A stretch of 64,000 nucleotides of DNA from Paenibacillus marchantiophytorum (GTDB taxonomy: Bacteria > Bacillota > Bacilli > Paenibacillales > NBRC-103111), in assembly GCF_014640555.1 (NCBI RefSeq), contig NZ_BMHE01000009.1, forward strand, positions 1 through 64,000. Direction: 5' to 3'. The notes beneath the pieces are model-generated. The model saw nothing but the letters and a program-made list of their open reading frames with translations. It was not told the origin of the DNA and searched no databases. Shown here piece after piece: positions 1 to 9,308 of the stretch (within the stretch, counting starts at the first letter, position 1; each line of letters starts with the position of its first letter). The translations under genes were made by a program, and so were the position numbers.

Positions 1-101
1 ATCAGCGTTTAACCAGCGTTATATTACGCAAGAAATTTAATCGCAATACCGAAGGTTACCTCAATGATTTAGAGCAAAAATGGGATTTATTGAACGGTTA
101 G
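1..101 (+). CDS. C-terminal end of an unidentified gene (5' truncated by window edge)
   Basis: An open frame enters from the left edge and ends at TAG 99-101. The readable tail includes RKFNRNTEGYLNDLEQKWDLL, of which a charged stretch followed by a Leu-rich end is typical of an amphipathic C-terminal helix. I do not recognise the family. Being open for only about 33 codons, it could be a chance frame, but no other explanation is visible for this stretch and it ends well before the corA promoter region. Confidence 0.45.
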   Translation, partial: QRLTSVILRKKFNRNTEGYLNDLEQKWDLLNG

Positions 102-141
102 TTAATTATACTGTCGTAGTTTTTTTTAAGGTGGGCATCGG

Positions 142-179
142 CAGAACGTTCTGATCTTCTTTCATTAGTATGGTAAAAT
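142..179 (+). promoter_or_regulatory. Putative corA promoter with upstream palindrome
   Basis: A perfect 12-bp palindrome CAGAACGTTCTG lies at 142-153. It is followed by an extended -10 element (TGGTAAAAT, 171-179) about 44 bp ahead of the corA start. No good -35 is visible, which fits an extended -10 promoter. The palindrome could be an operator; its identity is unknown. It does not have the four-base spacer of a Bacillus LexA box. Confidence 0.35.
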
Positions 180-222
180 ACAGTAGATAGAAATAACGAA
201 AATACGAATGTAGGAGTTTTCA

Positions 223-1173
223 ATGATTCGCTCCCTTGCCATAACCAAGGACTTCAAAGTCCTTCACAATGTACCTCTTGACCAACTTGACGATCCGAAT
301 ATCCAGTGGTATTGGGTTGATTTTAATAATCCCAGTGAGAAGGATGCCTTGCACCTCAAGGATCACTTCCACTTCCATCCTTTGGCCATCGAGGATTGCT
401 TTTATTTGCTGCAGCGCCCCAAAATGGATCATTATGAACAGATTCATTTCTTCGTCATGCATGCGATTAATGCCAAAACACTGGCTGCTGAAGAAGTGGA
501 CATGTTTCTGGGGAGCAACTTTATTGTCACATTCCACCTGCATGAGTCGCGAGAAATCGAAGATGCTTGGAGTCGTGTATCCGAACAAGAGAACCTGCGG
601 AGTGAAGGGCATATTTATGCCGCTTATCTCGTATTGGACAACCTCGTGGATCAATATTTTCCCAGTGTTTATCAAATTGAAGACCAGCTGGACGATATTG
701 AAAACAATTTGAACTCGGAAGCCACCGAGGTGCTGATGAGCCATATTTTCGAAATACGCGGTAAATTATTAAAATTACGTCGTACTATCGTACCTATGCG
801 CGATCTGCTGTACAGAGTCATTAATACGGATCGGATCGATCAAATCCGCGGGCATCTTGTCTTTTTCACGGATATCCATGACCATCTGCTCAAGCTTTCC
901 GAAATGATTGAATCCAATCGCGACATGACCGCAGATATGCGAGACAGCTACATCTCCTTGAATTCCAACCGGATGAACAGCATTATGAAAACATTAACGG
1001 TGATTACGACAATCTTCATGCCGCTAACCTTTATTGCTGGTATTTACGGAATGAATTTCGCTCATATGCCCGAGCTCGAGTGGCACTGGGGGTATTTCGG
1101 CATCCTGTTCATTATGTTCGGGATCGGGTTCGGCATGTTTCTCTGGTTTCGGAAAAAAGGATGGTTTAAATAG
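223..1173 (+). CDS. corA: CorA family divalent cation (Mg2+) transporter
   Basis: A 316-residue CorA-type channel that lets Mg2+ (or Co2+/Ni2+) enter down the membrane potential. The signature Gly-Met-Asn that ends TM1 is at residues 276-278 (YGMNF), followed by a second C-terminal TM (about 288-309) and a short basic tail, as in all CorA proteins. Residues 1-240 form the expected cytoplasmic alpha/beta plus long-helix funnel. The length is normal. The ATG is preceded by TAGGAG at a suitable distance. The kinase gene follows closely, but nothing suggests a functional link. The substrate is inferred from family membership; CorA proteins vary in metal choice. Confidence 0.93.
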   Translation: MIRSLAITKDFKVLHNVPLDQLDDPNIQWYWVDFNNPSEKDALHLKDHFHFHPLAIEDCFYLLQRPKMDHYEQIHFFVMHAINAKTLAAEEVDMFLGSNFIVTFHLHESREIEDAWSRVSEQENLRSEGHIYAAYLVLDNLVDQYFPSVYQIEDQLDDIENNLNSEATEVLMSHIFEIRGKLLKLRRTIVPMRDLLYRVINTDRIDQIRGHLVFFTDIHDHLLKLSEMIESNRDMTADMRDSYISLNSNRMNSIMKTLTVITTIFMPLTFIAGIYGMNFAHMPELEWHWGYFGILFIMFGIGFGMFLWFRKKGWFK

Positions 1174-1185
1174 GGGAGATTGGGC

Positions 1186-4100
1186 ATGAACAAAACGTTT
1201 CGTTTCTCCATCGTCATGATATGCCTGCTGCTTATTATCGCCGTTGGCTACTATACATCGCAGTTAACCGCATCTGACCGCAAAGGACCGCTTGCCGCTC
1301 AAGGCATCCTCGATCTTACGAAAGCGAGCCGTGCACTCGATAATATCGTTGCTCTGGATGGTCAGTGGGAGTATTATCCGAATCAAATGTTAACGCCTGC
1401 GGATTTCCAGTTGAATGCGAACGGAACATCTGCGCCTGAATATGCGCTCGTCCCACATCGCTGGGACAAACAGCAAAATTTCAGCTCGGCGCGCTCCGCC
1501 AAAGGGTATGCGACCTTTCGCCTGCACATTCGTTTAGCACCTTCAGATGGTGCAACACCTACCCTGTATGGCATCAAAGTCAACAATATTAAATCATCAC
1601 ATAGCTTGTACATCAACGGTTCCATGATCGGCGGAAGCGGCCAGCCGGGTACCAGTCTGGCCGCAACGACTACTTTCAATGCGCCTTATGTACGTTACTT
1701 TTCTACGGTTGACAATACAGTAGAAATTGTCATCCAGGTCGCGAATTACGAATATTTTGTCGGCGGGATTACCCATTCCATCTTGATGGGAAGCCAGATG
1801 AGCATTCAGACCTTGCGGGAGCGCAGCCTGCTGCGCGATACCGCTATTTCCGCTGGCCTGCTGCTTCTAGGGATTTACTTGCTTGCGCTTCACCCGCTTC
1901 GCCGCAAGGAGCTGCCTTGGCTATATTTGGGCTTATTTGGTCTAGCCTGCTGTTTATTTTCCCTTACCCAAGGTGAAAAATTACTGACGCTGCTCATGCC
2001 GAGTTTACCTTATCCCGTATTTTTGAGAGTCCAATACCTCTCAGGGATTTTTGGTGAATTTTTTCTTTTGCGCTATACCCAAATCACAGTGACTCATCGT
2101 CTTCATAAGGTCTTTGTCTATTTCACGAACATGATCTTCGTTGGCATTGTCCTCAGACTGGTTTACATATCGGTAACACCGATGACCCTATTTTCCGCAA
2201 TAGAATCCTTTTCCATCGGGTTAACTAGTATAACTTTCCTGTTTATTGTCGGCGTCATGCTGGTTGGTGCAATCAAACGCGAAGAAGGGGCTGTCTATAT
2301 GATGATTGGGGCCATGTCCATCCTAGTGCTAGCGATTCTCTATAGACTGCAAGTGCTTGGCAACACACACGTATCCCTCCTGCTGCCCATTCCAGTTGCA
2401 ACAGCCTTATATTCGCAGGTTTTGCTGCTCTCGAGCCGGTTGACCGAAACTTTCGAATCTGTCGAGAAGCTCTCTGGCCAATTGCTTGCTGCGGATCAGC
2501 AGAAAGACGAATTTTTAGCCAATACGTCCCACGAGATGAGGACACCGCTGCACGGGATCATTAATTTATCGCAATCTTTGCTTGATGGCGCTGCGGGTCC
2601 TATGAATGCGGAACAACGGAGCAACACCTCCCTGATTGTCGCAACAGGACAAAGGCTGGCTCGTTTAATCAATGACATTTTGGATATGTCGCGGATTCGT
2701 CATGGAGAGTTAATCCTTCGGCCGCGTCCTCTGGCTCTTGCGCCTATTGTCCAGCATGTCTTTCATGTCCATCAATCTTTGGCAGCAAACAAGCCGATTC
2801 AACTACTGCAAGATATTCCGGGCGACCTTCCGCTCCTGCAAGTTGATGAAGACCGATTGGTCCAAATTTTATCGAATTTGGTTGGCAATGCGCTTAAATT
2901 CACAGCCGCAGGCGTCATTCGAATTTCCGCTGAGCATAGAGACAAATCGATTTATGTCTCTGTCTTTGACACAGGCATCGGCATCGCTGCCGACCGGCAA
3001 GCGGCTATCTTTGCCCCTTATGAACAGTTAAGCCCAGGCGAATACAGCGGCATCGGACTTGGACTCAGCATTACCCGCAAATTATTAGAGCTGCATGGAG
3101 GCACGTTAACCGTGGAATCCCAGCTGGGCGCAGGTTCGACCTTTACTTTCTCCTTGCCTGTTGCTGATGCACAACTGAGCTCTTCCTTGCAAACCGCCGA
3201 AAACAGGATTCCTGCTGCTTCTCCCATCGAATCATCTTCAGAAACAGCCTTATGGGGATCAGAGTGGCCATTGACGGCAGACAGCTCCACGGCTTCCATC
3301 CTCGTTGTGGATGACGATCCGACGAATAGAAAAGTGCTTGAAAACTTGCTGTCCATTGATCGCATGTCCGTCACCTCCGTCGAAAATGGGGAATTAGCCT
3401 TGTGGCAATTAGCGAATAAGGAAGGTCACTATGATTTAGTCATTCTAGATCTAATGATGCCTGGTTTATCAGGACTTGACGTCTGCAAGCACATCCGGGA
3501 AAGGTGGTCATTATCTGAACTTCCCGTCCTGCTGCTAACCGCTCGCAGCCGCCCCGAGGATATGCTTGCCGGGTTTGAGGCAGGAGCCAATGACTTCCTG
3601 GGCAAGCCTGTCGATGCACGAGAGCTTCGCACTCGCATTCGCACGCTGCTGGCGATGAAGAAGTCAGCGAGTGAGACCGTTGCCTCCGAGCTAGCTCTGC
3701 TGCAAGCGCAAATTAAACCGCATTTTCTATTTAATACGCTGAATACGATATTAGCTGTAAGTGACACCGATCTGCACAAGACGCAGCGGCTGCTTACACG
3801 ATTAAGCTATTATTTAAGAAGCAGCTTTGACTTTCATAACCGTGAGCAAACCGTGACGTTGGAACAAGAATTGGAACTGGTCCAAGCTTATTTATTTATT
3901 GAACAAGCCCGCTTCGGTGATAGACTGCAGTTCCACTTGGATTGCGATAAGCAAGCGGCCCAACAGCATATTCCTACCATGACCATCCAGCCTATTGTAG
4001 AAAATGCGGTGCGGCATGGCATCATGAAGCGCGAAGATGGCGGTCTTCTTACCATTCGGATAACCCTGGAAGAAAATTACATTCACGTGACCGTTGAGGA

Positions 4101-4302
4101 TAATGGGATTGGGCTGCCAACAACCTGTGACAGCTTTGCCGATTTTATCAACCAACGAACATCTTCCTCCGAACAACGCCAAGGCATCGGGCTTACGAAC
4201 ATTCATCGCAGGCTCGTGCACAAATATGGGGAAGGGCTGCACATGTACAGCCGACCAGGCATCGGAACCAAAGTTAGCTTCCGCATGATCACGAATGTAT
4301 AA
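1186..4302 (+). CDS. 7TM hybrid sensor histidine kinase with HisKA and LytS-type kinase cores
   Basis: Membrane sensor of a two-component system. Order of parts: N-terminal TM (about 8-27); extracellular jelly-roll sensor like 7TMR-DISMED2 (about 40-205); seven TM helices (about 215-420); HisKA dimerisation helix with SHEMRTPLHG, phospho-His near residue 449; HATPase (about 550-665); receiver domain with LVILDLMMPG (about 705-825); then a second kinase core of LytS type, QIKPHFLFNTLN with His near 846 and its own ATPase (NGIGLP, GIGLTNI). Two kinase cores around one receiver in a single chain is the notable feature. ATG 1186 is chosen because GGGGAG lies 7 bases ahead; a TTG six bases earlier is too close to it. 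The response regulator gene follows 24 bp downstream. Confidence 0.9.
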   Translation: MNKTFRFSIVMICLLLIIAVGYYTSQLTASDRKGPLAAQGILDLTKASRALDNIVALDGQWEYYPNQMLTPADFQLNANGTSAPEYALVPHRWDKQQNFSSARSAKGYATFRLHIRLAPSDGATPTLYGIKVNNIKSSHSLYINGSMIGGSGQPGTSLAATTTFNAPYVRYFSTVDNTVEIVIQVANYEYFVGGITHSILMGSQMSIQTLRERSLLRDTAISAGLLLLGIYLLALHPLRRKELPWLYLGLFGLACCLFSLTQGEKLLTLLMPSLPYPVFLRVQYLSGIFGEFFLLRYTQITVTHRLHKVFVYFTNMIFVGIVLRLVYISVTPMTLFSAIESFSIGLTSITFLFIVGVMLVGAIKREEGAVYMMIGAMSILVLAILYRLQVLGNTHVSLLLPIPVATALYSQVLLLSSRLTETFESVEKLSGQLLAADQQKDEFLANTSHEMRTPLHGIINLSQSLLDGAAGPMNAEQRSNTSLIVATGQRLARLINDILDMSRIRHGELILRPRPLALAPIVQHVFHVHQSLAANKPIQLLQDIPGDLPLLQVDEDRLVQILSNLVGNALKFTAAGVIRISAEHRDKSIYVSVFDTGIGIAADRQAAIFAPYEQLSPGEYSGIGLGLSITRKLLELHGGTLTVESQLGAGSTFTFSLPVADAQLSSSLQTAENRIPAASPIESSSETALWGSEWPLTADSSTASILVVDDDPTNRKVLENLLSIDRMSVTSVENGELALWQLANKEGHYDLVILDLMMPGLSGLDVCKHIRERWSLSELPVLLLTARSRPEDMLAGFEAGANDFLGKPVDARELRTRIRTLLAMKKSASETVASELALLQAQIKPHFLFNTLNTILAVSDTDLHKTQRLLTRLSYYLRSSFDFHNREQTVTLEQELELVQAYLFIEQARFGDRLQFHLDCDKQAAQQHIPTMTIQPIVENAVRHGIMKREDGGLLTIRITLEENYIHVTVEDNGIGLPTTCDSFADFINQRTSSSEQRQGIGLTNIHRRLVHKYGEGLHMYSRPGIGTKVSFRMITNV

Positions 4303-4326
4303 ATTGGAAAGACGAGGTGAACCCCC

Positions 4327-5481
4327 ATGTATACTATCATGCTAGTAGATGATGAACAGCCCGCTCTGCAAAGGCTGCGCCTGCTTCTTGAGAAACATAC
4401 CGACCTGCAAGTATCTGGCCTCTATACCAAACCATCGGAAGCGCTGGCTGCTGCAAGCAAAGAACACTTCGATGCCGCATTTCTGGATATTGAGATGCCG
4501 GGTATGAATGGCCTCCAATTGGCTTCCGAGCTTACGCAGACGTATCCCGCGATGGAAGTTATTATGGTGACCGCCTATAACGAATATGCTTTGCAAGCCT
4601 TCCGAGCGAATGCGATCGATTACTTGCTCAAACCGGTGGATACGGATGATCTCATCCGGGCCGTGCAAAAGCTCAAAAAGCGGCTGTCTCCCATTCTACA
4701 AGCGCCCCCGAAAACGGACACAACAGCTGCGCACATCACAGGCTTGGGAGGCTTTGAAGTGTACCCAACCGGTCAGGAAAAGCCCCTTCGTTTTCAAACC
4801 GCCAAAGCAGAAGAGCTATTCGCCTACATGCTGGCACACGTGGATAACCACATATCCAAATGGGTGCTATGCGAACAGCTCTGGCCTGACAATGAACCCG
4901 TTAAAGCGGAGCAGAACCTGCACACCTGCGTGCACCGCCTGAAGAAAACATTAACCGAGTCTGTATTTCCTGCGCAGTGGCACTCCCAACGAGGCAGCTA
5001 CCGTATGACGCTCGGGGAACAAGTGAAGTGTGATTGGCTCACCTTCGAGCAAGCGGCTGATAACGCCGTAGAATTATCGGGATTAACTGATCATCAACCA
5101 AACATTCAGATTGAACGCCTTGAACAGGCTGTGAGCGTTTATAAAGGGGGGTTGTTTGGGGGCAAGGATTACCGTTGGTGCGAGCCGCTGCGTGAGCGAT
5201 TGCAGCGCAAATTCGCAGACACCGCCAAGGCGCTTTCTCAGTTCTACAGACAGTTGGATAAAGCTACCAGCGCCATAGAACTGCTGCATCGTTTGGGCAA
5301 CGACTTTCCTTATGATGAGGACGTACAGGAGCAAATTTTGGAGCACTATTTGCGCAAAAAAGATAGGTCTGCTTTTTTGCTTCACTATGGCAAAATAGAG
5401 GCTGCGCTGCGAGATGGGCTGAACTTGCAGCCGAGCGAACGCATCGCACGCATGCATAAGCAAATGACAGCAATGAAGTGA
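4327..5481 (+). CDS. Response regulator with receiver, winged-helix and BTAD domains
   Basis: Output partner of the preceding kinase. Residues 1-120 are a receiver domain (VDDEQPALQRL, phospho-Asp in FLDIEMPGMNG near 54, conserved Lys in LLKPVD). Residues about 135-225 resemble an OmpR-like winged helix (AEELFAYMLAHVD, WPDNEPVKAEQNLHTCVHRLKK), and about 235-380 a bacterial transcriptional activator (BTAD) helical repeat, the arrangement of SARP-like regulators. It probably binds DNA directly; target genes cannot be read from the sequence. GAGGTG precedes the ATG. The gene is very likely co-transcribed with the kinase. Confidence 0.88.
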   Translation: MYTIMLVDDEQPALQRLRLLLEKHTDLQVSGLYTKPSEALAAASKEHFDAAFLDIEMPGMNGLQLASELTQTYPAMEVIMVTAYNEYALQAFRANAIDYLLKPVDTDDLIRAVQKLKKRLSPILQAPPKTDTTAAHITGLGGFEVYPTGQEKPLRFQTAKAEELFAYMLAHVDNHISKWVLCEQLWPDNEPVKAEQNLHTCVHRLKKTLTESVFPAQWHSQRGSYRMTLGEQVKCDWLTFEQAADNAVELSGLTDHQPNIQIERLEQAVSVYKGGLFGGKDYRWCEPLRERLQRKFADTAKALSQFYRQLDKATSAIELLHRLGNDFPYDEDVQEQILEHYLRKKDRSAFLLHYGKIEAALRDGLNLQPSERIARMHKQMTAMK

Positions 5482-5540
5482 GGATTTGGCGATGGGTCTG
5501 GTTGCGGCGTTTCAAGCGGCCTTTCGAGCAGAATGCGCGC

Positions 5541-6419
5541 TTAATGCTTCCGTATGTCCGCGTTCATCGCCATGAACATGCTAGGCATCACGCCAACATG
5601 CGCCTTGAAAGATCGGCTAAATAGATAAATGCTGGAGTAACCCACCTGTTCCGCGATAGCTGTTAAGGTTTGATCACCAGCCATAATCCGAATCTTGGCT
5701 TGCTCAATCCGGGTATGCGTCAAATATTGATGAATCGTCATACCTAATTGATCCTTGAATAGAAAGGACAGGTGATTCGTTGAAACCCCCGCATAGCTGC
5801 TGATCGAAGCATTATCGAGCTCAGGGTTAGCAAAATTCTCATTGATGTATTTTATCGTATTCTCAATAAACACCCAGCCTTTGGTAACCTTGCCCTCTTT
5901 CCCAATGACACCTGCCTGAGCCCGCAGGTATAAAACCAATAATTCTAAGCAGATCGCTTTGGTGATTAGGGGGTACCCTGGTCTTTGGGCGAGAAATTCC
6001 TGATGTAGAATCAGAAACCGTTTCTTGAGCTCCATTCGGTCCGTTGCTGATAAATGAGCGATTGGCTGCTTGTAGGAGAATGGCATTTCATTCGGGGCCA
6101 CCACATTTCGTTCAGCCGTAATCGACTGATCCTTCCATAAACTCCGTTGTTCCTCATAAAATAAATCAAAATGAACAATATACTGAATCAACGGTTCCGG
6201 CGACGTCGAGCGAATCAGATGCGTCAAAAAAGGGGGCATCAGCAAGACGTCCCCTTCCTGAACCTGATACGTAATGCCATCCATGAAAAACTCGGCTTCC
6301 CCTTGCTCGATATACGTATAGACATGGTCATAGTCCATCCATTTCCCTGCCAGAGATACTGATTTATGGATCTTGACCATCCTGACCCAAGGGGACAGCT
6401 CATTCATCCAAGTCTCCAT
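5541..6419 (-). CDS. AraC family transcriptional regulator
   Basis: Residues 1 to about 165 form a cupin-like sensor domain (IEQGEAEFFMDGITYQVQEGDVLLMPP), which in this family binds a sugar or similar ligand. The C-terminal ~100 residues are two helix-turn-helix motifs ending SSIYLFSRSFKAHVGVMPS, the AraC signature. The frame opens at 6470, but the ATG at 6419 has GGGAGG just upstream and the earlier one has no ribosome site, so 292 residues is preferred. It lies 75 bp downstream of the dehydrogenase gene on the same strand and may form an operon with it, which suggests carbohydrate use. The effector is unknown. Confidence 0.85.
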   Translation of the reverse strand: METWMNELSPWVRMVKIHKSVSLAGKWMDYDHVYTYIEQGEAEFFMDGITYQVQEGDVLLMPPFLTHLIRSTSPEPLIQYIVHFDLFYEEQRSLWKDQSITAERNVVAPNEMPFSYKQPIAHLSATDRMELKKRFLILHQEFLAQRPGYPLITKAICLELLVLYLRAQAGVIGKEGKVTKGWVFIENTIKYINENFANPELDNASISSYAGVSTNHLSFLFKDQLGMTIHQYLTHTRIEQAKIRIMAGDQTLTAIAEQVGYSSIYLFSRSFKAHVGVMPSMFMAMNADIRKH

Positions 6420-6494
6420 ACATTCCTCCCTCTCTCTGGCAACATCATGGCTTAATGCCTCGCTTGTCATTTCTTTTCTCAGTATAACGGAAGC

Positions 6495-7532
6495 CTATAC
6501 CGTACTCCAATCAAATAATACGCCGCTGTATTGATTCTTGTTTACCTTTAGCCCCTCATAAGCCTCTTTGGCTTGTCTCGGCTCCAGAACATGGCTGATC
6601 AGCGGAGCGATTTGCAGCCTATTGTGCTTCATCAACTCGAAGACAATCGTCGAATTTCGGACTAGAGAATGTTTCACGAATTCATTAGGCTCAACGGGAT
6701 AGCGCCATTCATGCGCCCCTTTGAACGTAATGCAGCCTCGGTTATACAGATGGCAGTAATTCAGCACATCCGTGATGTCTGTCTGATACTCGCCGCGAGG
6801 ACTGCCTAGGAAAATGATCTCACCTAATTTGCCTATGTACGCCAGGCTCTCCACCGCTACTTGGGGCACACCCGTAGCCTCGATATGGGTAGAAACACCC
6901 TTCTCCTGTGTAATCTCGGCAATTTTCTCCTTTACATTGCGCTCTTTCCCGTTGATGGCAACGTGCAAACCAGACTGCTTGGCAATACGCAGCCGCTCCT
7001 CCGATAAATCGATGCCAATTACCGTCGCGCCTTGCGCCTGCGCCAATTGAGCAGCCATATTGCCTATGAGACCTAGCCCGGTGACGCTTACATAATCGCC
7101 AAACTCAATATTCGAAACCCGGATCGCCGTTGTTGCCACCGTCGCCATGCGTGTAAAGGGCACCCACTGCAAGTTCAAACTCTTGGGAACTTTCAGAAAC
7201 GTTCCGTTTGTCCCCGTAACCTCATACTTGGCGTGATTCCCATAATGGAAAATAATATCGCCCTCTTGATAAGCCGACACGCCTTCCCCGACTTCCACAA
7301 TTTCGCTGACTGCCGCATAGCCTGGAATGCCGGGCATCTGAAACCAGCTTTCATTCCCTGACAGCATCGCCAACTCCGTACCTGGACTGATTAGCGTGTA
7401 CAGCTTCTTGGCCAACACTTCCTGCGGACCTATCTCCTGCGAAAATATCTCCTCAACCGTCTCCACTTGCCATGGCCCCTGAAATACGACCTTTGTATTT
7501 TTCACCGCTGCCCAACACTCCTTATTGATCAT
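6495..7532 (-). CDS. Zinc-type (MDR family) alcohol/sugar dehydrogenase
   Basis: Medium-chain dehydrogenase/reductase. N-terminal GroES-like domain (LISPGTELAMLSG, GYAAVSEIVEVGEGV) and C-terminal Rossmann fold (VTGLGLIGNMAAQLAQAQGA, about 150-170). The Cys ligands usual for a structural zinc are not obvious, so zinc binding is uncertain. The substrate is probably a polyol or sugar, judging from the linked AraC regulator, but this is inference. Start: the ATG at 7532 has AGGAG only two bases ahead; a GTG at 7508 has AAGGAG at about 12 bases and gives MKNTKVVFQGP, a common N-terminus in the family. The start is therefore unsettled. Confidence 0.82.
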   Translation of the reverse strand: MINKECWAAVKNTKVVFQGPWQVETVEEIFSQEIGPQEVLAKKLYTLISPGTELAMLSGNESWFQMPGIPGYAAVSEIVEVGEGVSAYQEGDIIFHYGNHAKYEVTGTNGTFLKVPKSLNLQWVPFTRMATVATTAIRVSNIEFGDYVSVTGLGLIGNMAAQLAQAQGATVIGIDLSEERLRIAKQSGLHVAINGKERNVKEKIAEITQEKGVSTHIEATGVPQVAVESLAYIGKLGEIIFLGSPRGEYQTDITDVLNYCHLYNRGCITFKGAHEWRYPVEPNEFVKHSLVRNSTIVFELMKHNRLQIAPLISHVLEPRQAKEAYEGLKVNKNQYSGVLFDWSTV

Positions 7533-7768
7533 CTCTCCTTCAATATAGTTGTTTTTATTGGGGGTGTCTTTGACGTGGAGAATGATTTTTTATCTAAAAG
7601 TACGATGCTGGGGCTGAGCTATGTTTTTTTGGCTTTCCGGGTATTGGCAGCCGTCACTTACTGCGGTACATCTCGACCCTTTCTAACGACACATTGCGTA
7701 CTCGGGTCTATGTGGATCAGGTGCAGCTTGATATTGGTCGTAGAGAGCAGCCCCTGGTTACAAACAGC

Positions 7769-7868
7769 CATACGTGATGAGATAAACGGCTTCTCCTCGC
7801 TGAGAGTTGAGCCTCTTACAAGCGGCGAATACTTCCAATAAATACCATCAAGGGAACTCCAGTACGCT
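7769..7868. repeat. Partial copy of intergenic repeat family 1
   Basis: The 469-bp gap between the dehydrogenase and the nuclease gene holds no convincing gene. Its second half carries an AACGGCTTC...GAGCCTCTTA leader also seen at about 13250 and 55618, followed by a single unit GGGAACTCCAGTACGCTATT. The other three units of the full element are absent, so this looks like a solo or decayed copy. Confidence 0.6.
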
Positions 7869-8001
7869 ATTTAGTCTGGTTCAAAGCGAGCTTTGACCAA
7901 ACAAGAAGAAGCCGCCATATCCGAGAGCCTACATATTCATGGCCGATTATTTGTTCCCATGTTTGTGATATAATGATAATAAGGAATGGAGTTGATCATA
8001 G

Positions 8002-8874
8002 ATGCATCGTTTGCTTGATCCTCGAAATGATTTTGTATTTAAGCGAATTTTCGGCAGTGATGAGAACAAAGATGTACTACTTGCATTTCTGAATAATACA
8101 TTGATCGATTCCAACGAATCTCCACTCACCGAGATTATTCAATTGAACCCATATTTAGATAAGGATGCTTTGCACGACAAGCAATCCATCTTAGACATTC
8201 ATGCTAAAACGATCGATGGTAAACTCATAAATATTGAGATACAGTTGTTTAACCGATATGATATTGACAAAAGAACGCTCTTCTATTGGAGCAAACTCTA
8301 TTCTGGTCAATTAACGGAGGGTCAGTCCTACAAAGAATTAAAAAAGTCGATTACAATCAACATTTTAAATTTCAACTATATAGTCAATGAACGTTATCAC
8401 AATATATTCCACCTTCGTGAAGATCACACGAATATAATTTTGACGAGAGATATTGAAATTCATTTTTTAGAATTAGCTAAACTGAACGAACAAAACATCT
8501 ATATTAATGGTGGCTTGGTTAACTGGCTGCTGTTCTTGAAAGGAACCGAAAAAGAAAATTGGGAGGTACTTGCCATGAATGAACCCGCGCTACAAAAGGC
8601 AATGGATACGTTGGAATTTTTGAGCCAAAATGAAGAAGCTCGAAGACTTTATGAAATGCGGCAAAAAGCACTCCATGATGAAGCATCGTTGATTGAAGGA
8701 GCTAAAGCCGAGGGAATGGAAAAGGGAATAGAAAAGGGAATAGAAATTGGACAACAACATGCTAAAATCGCTCTAGCAAAAAAACTTATCGCAAAAGAGA
8801 TGGATATTTCTTTTATCATTGAAGTAACGGGCCTGTCAGAAGAGGATATTGAAAATTTGTCATTGATTCAGTAA
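8002..8874 (+). CDS. Rpn family recombination-promoting nuclease / PD-(D/E)XK transposase-like protein
   Basis: Starts with the family hallmark LLDPRNDFVFKRIFG. The nuclease core is visible as ILDIHAKTIDGKLINIEIQL, giving the Asp and the E-x-Q of the PD-(D/E)XK fold, followed by YWSKLYSGQLTEGQSY. The C-terminal third is charged and repetitive (EGMEKGIEKGIEIGQQ), as usual in COG5464 members. Rpn proteins are DNA nucleases that promote RecA-independent recombination in E. coli and occur in many scattered copies; they are not proven to be mobile. Start: GGAG at 7988-7991. Codon use is more AT-rich than its neighbours, consistent with transfer. It stands alone and ends at a strong terminator. Confidence 0.88.
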   Translation: MHRLLDPRNDFVFKRIFGSDENKDVLLAFLNNTLIDSNESPLTEIIQLNPYLDKDALHDKQSILDIHAKTIDGKLINIEIQLFNRYDIDKRTLFYWSKLYSGQLTEGQSYKELKKSITINILNFNYIVNERYHNIFHLREDHTNIILTRDIEIHFLELAKLNEQNIYINGGLVNWLLFLKGTEKENWEVLAMNEPALQKAMDTLEFLSQNEEARRLYEMRQKALHDEASLIEGAKAEGMEKGIEKGIEIGQQHAKIALAKKLIAKEMDISFIIEVTGLSEEDIENLSLIQ

Positions 8875-8913
8875 TCTCCATCGGTGTGCTAGGATGCTTT
8901 CTCAAAGTACACT

Positions 8914-8961
8914 GAAAATGAGGGAGAACCTCCTGTTACGCAGGGGTCTCCCTCATTTTTT
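8914..8961 (+). terminator. Rho-independent terminator of the Rpn gene
   Basis: AAAATGAGGGAGA (8915-8927) pairs with TCTCCCTCATTTT (8947-8959) around a 19-base loop, and the right arm runs into a T-tract. It works on the + strand and possibly also on the - strand. Confidence 0.85.
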
Positions 8962-9225
8962 GCTTTGCAAAAACAAGCATAATTATCCATTTGAAGCACA
9001 GTCATCAGACTATATATAATAAAAGATTAAGACTTATTAGCGATAAAGTATGAATTGAAATAGTATCACATTAACATGCACATATGCGGGAACCGAGCTC
9101 ACTGCGGCGGCATCTATTACAGCAGATTTACGGCAAAAATCCTCCTCTATTTTTTCATTATCTACTGACTTTATCTTCTAACTGATCCGATTTGCTTTCA
9201 AACATTAAATCCCAGATATCCAGAC

Positions 9226-9303
9226 AAAAAAAGGAACCCAGCCAACGGGGCCGGGTTCAAAAGTTTATATTAAAAAGGGGGTCTTGGTTATTATAATACC
9301 TCC
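9226..9303 (-). ncRNA. Candidate small RNA, about 75 nt
   Basis: On the minus strand a good promoter (9309-9337) should start transcription near 9302. The transcript begins with GGAGGTATTATAATAACC, continues with a C-rich stretch GACCCCC, and ends in a GC hairpin (9234-9258, GAACCC/GGGTTC and GCC/GGC) followed by seven T residues. No start codon lies at a useful distance behind the AGGAGG, so a peptide is unlikely. Short promoter-to-terminator transcripts with C-rich single-stranded patches are typical of Firmicute regulatory RNAs. The family is not recognised. Confidence 0.42.
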
Positions 9304-9308
9304 TAAAC

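Noticed and set aside
142..153. LexA/SOS box upstream of corA
   Set aside because: Bacillus-type LexA boxes need four bases between GAAC and GTTC; here there are none.
7467..7841. 124-codon plus-strand frame after the dehydrogenase
   Set aside because: Overlaps the 5' end of the dehydrogenase and repeat sequence, has no ribosome site and an unconvincing composition.
8002..8874. Insertion sequence around the Rpn gene
   Set aside because: No terminal inverted repeats or target-site duplication could be seen on either side.
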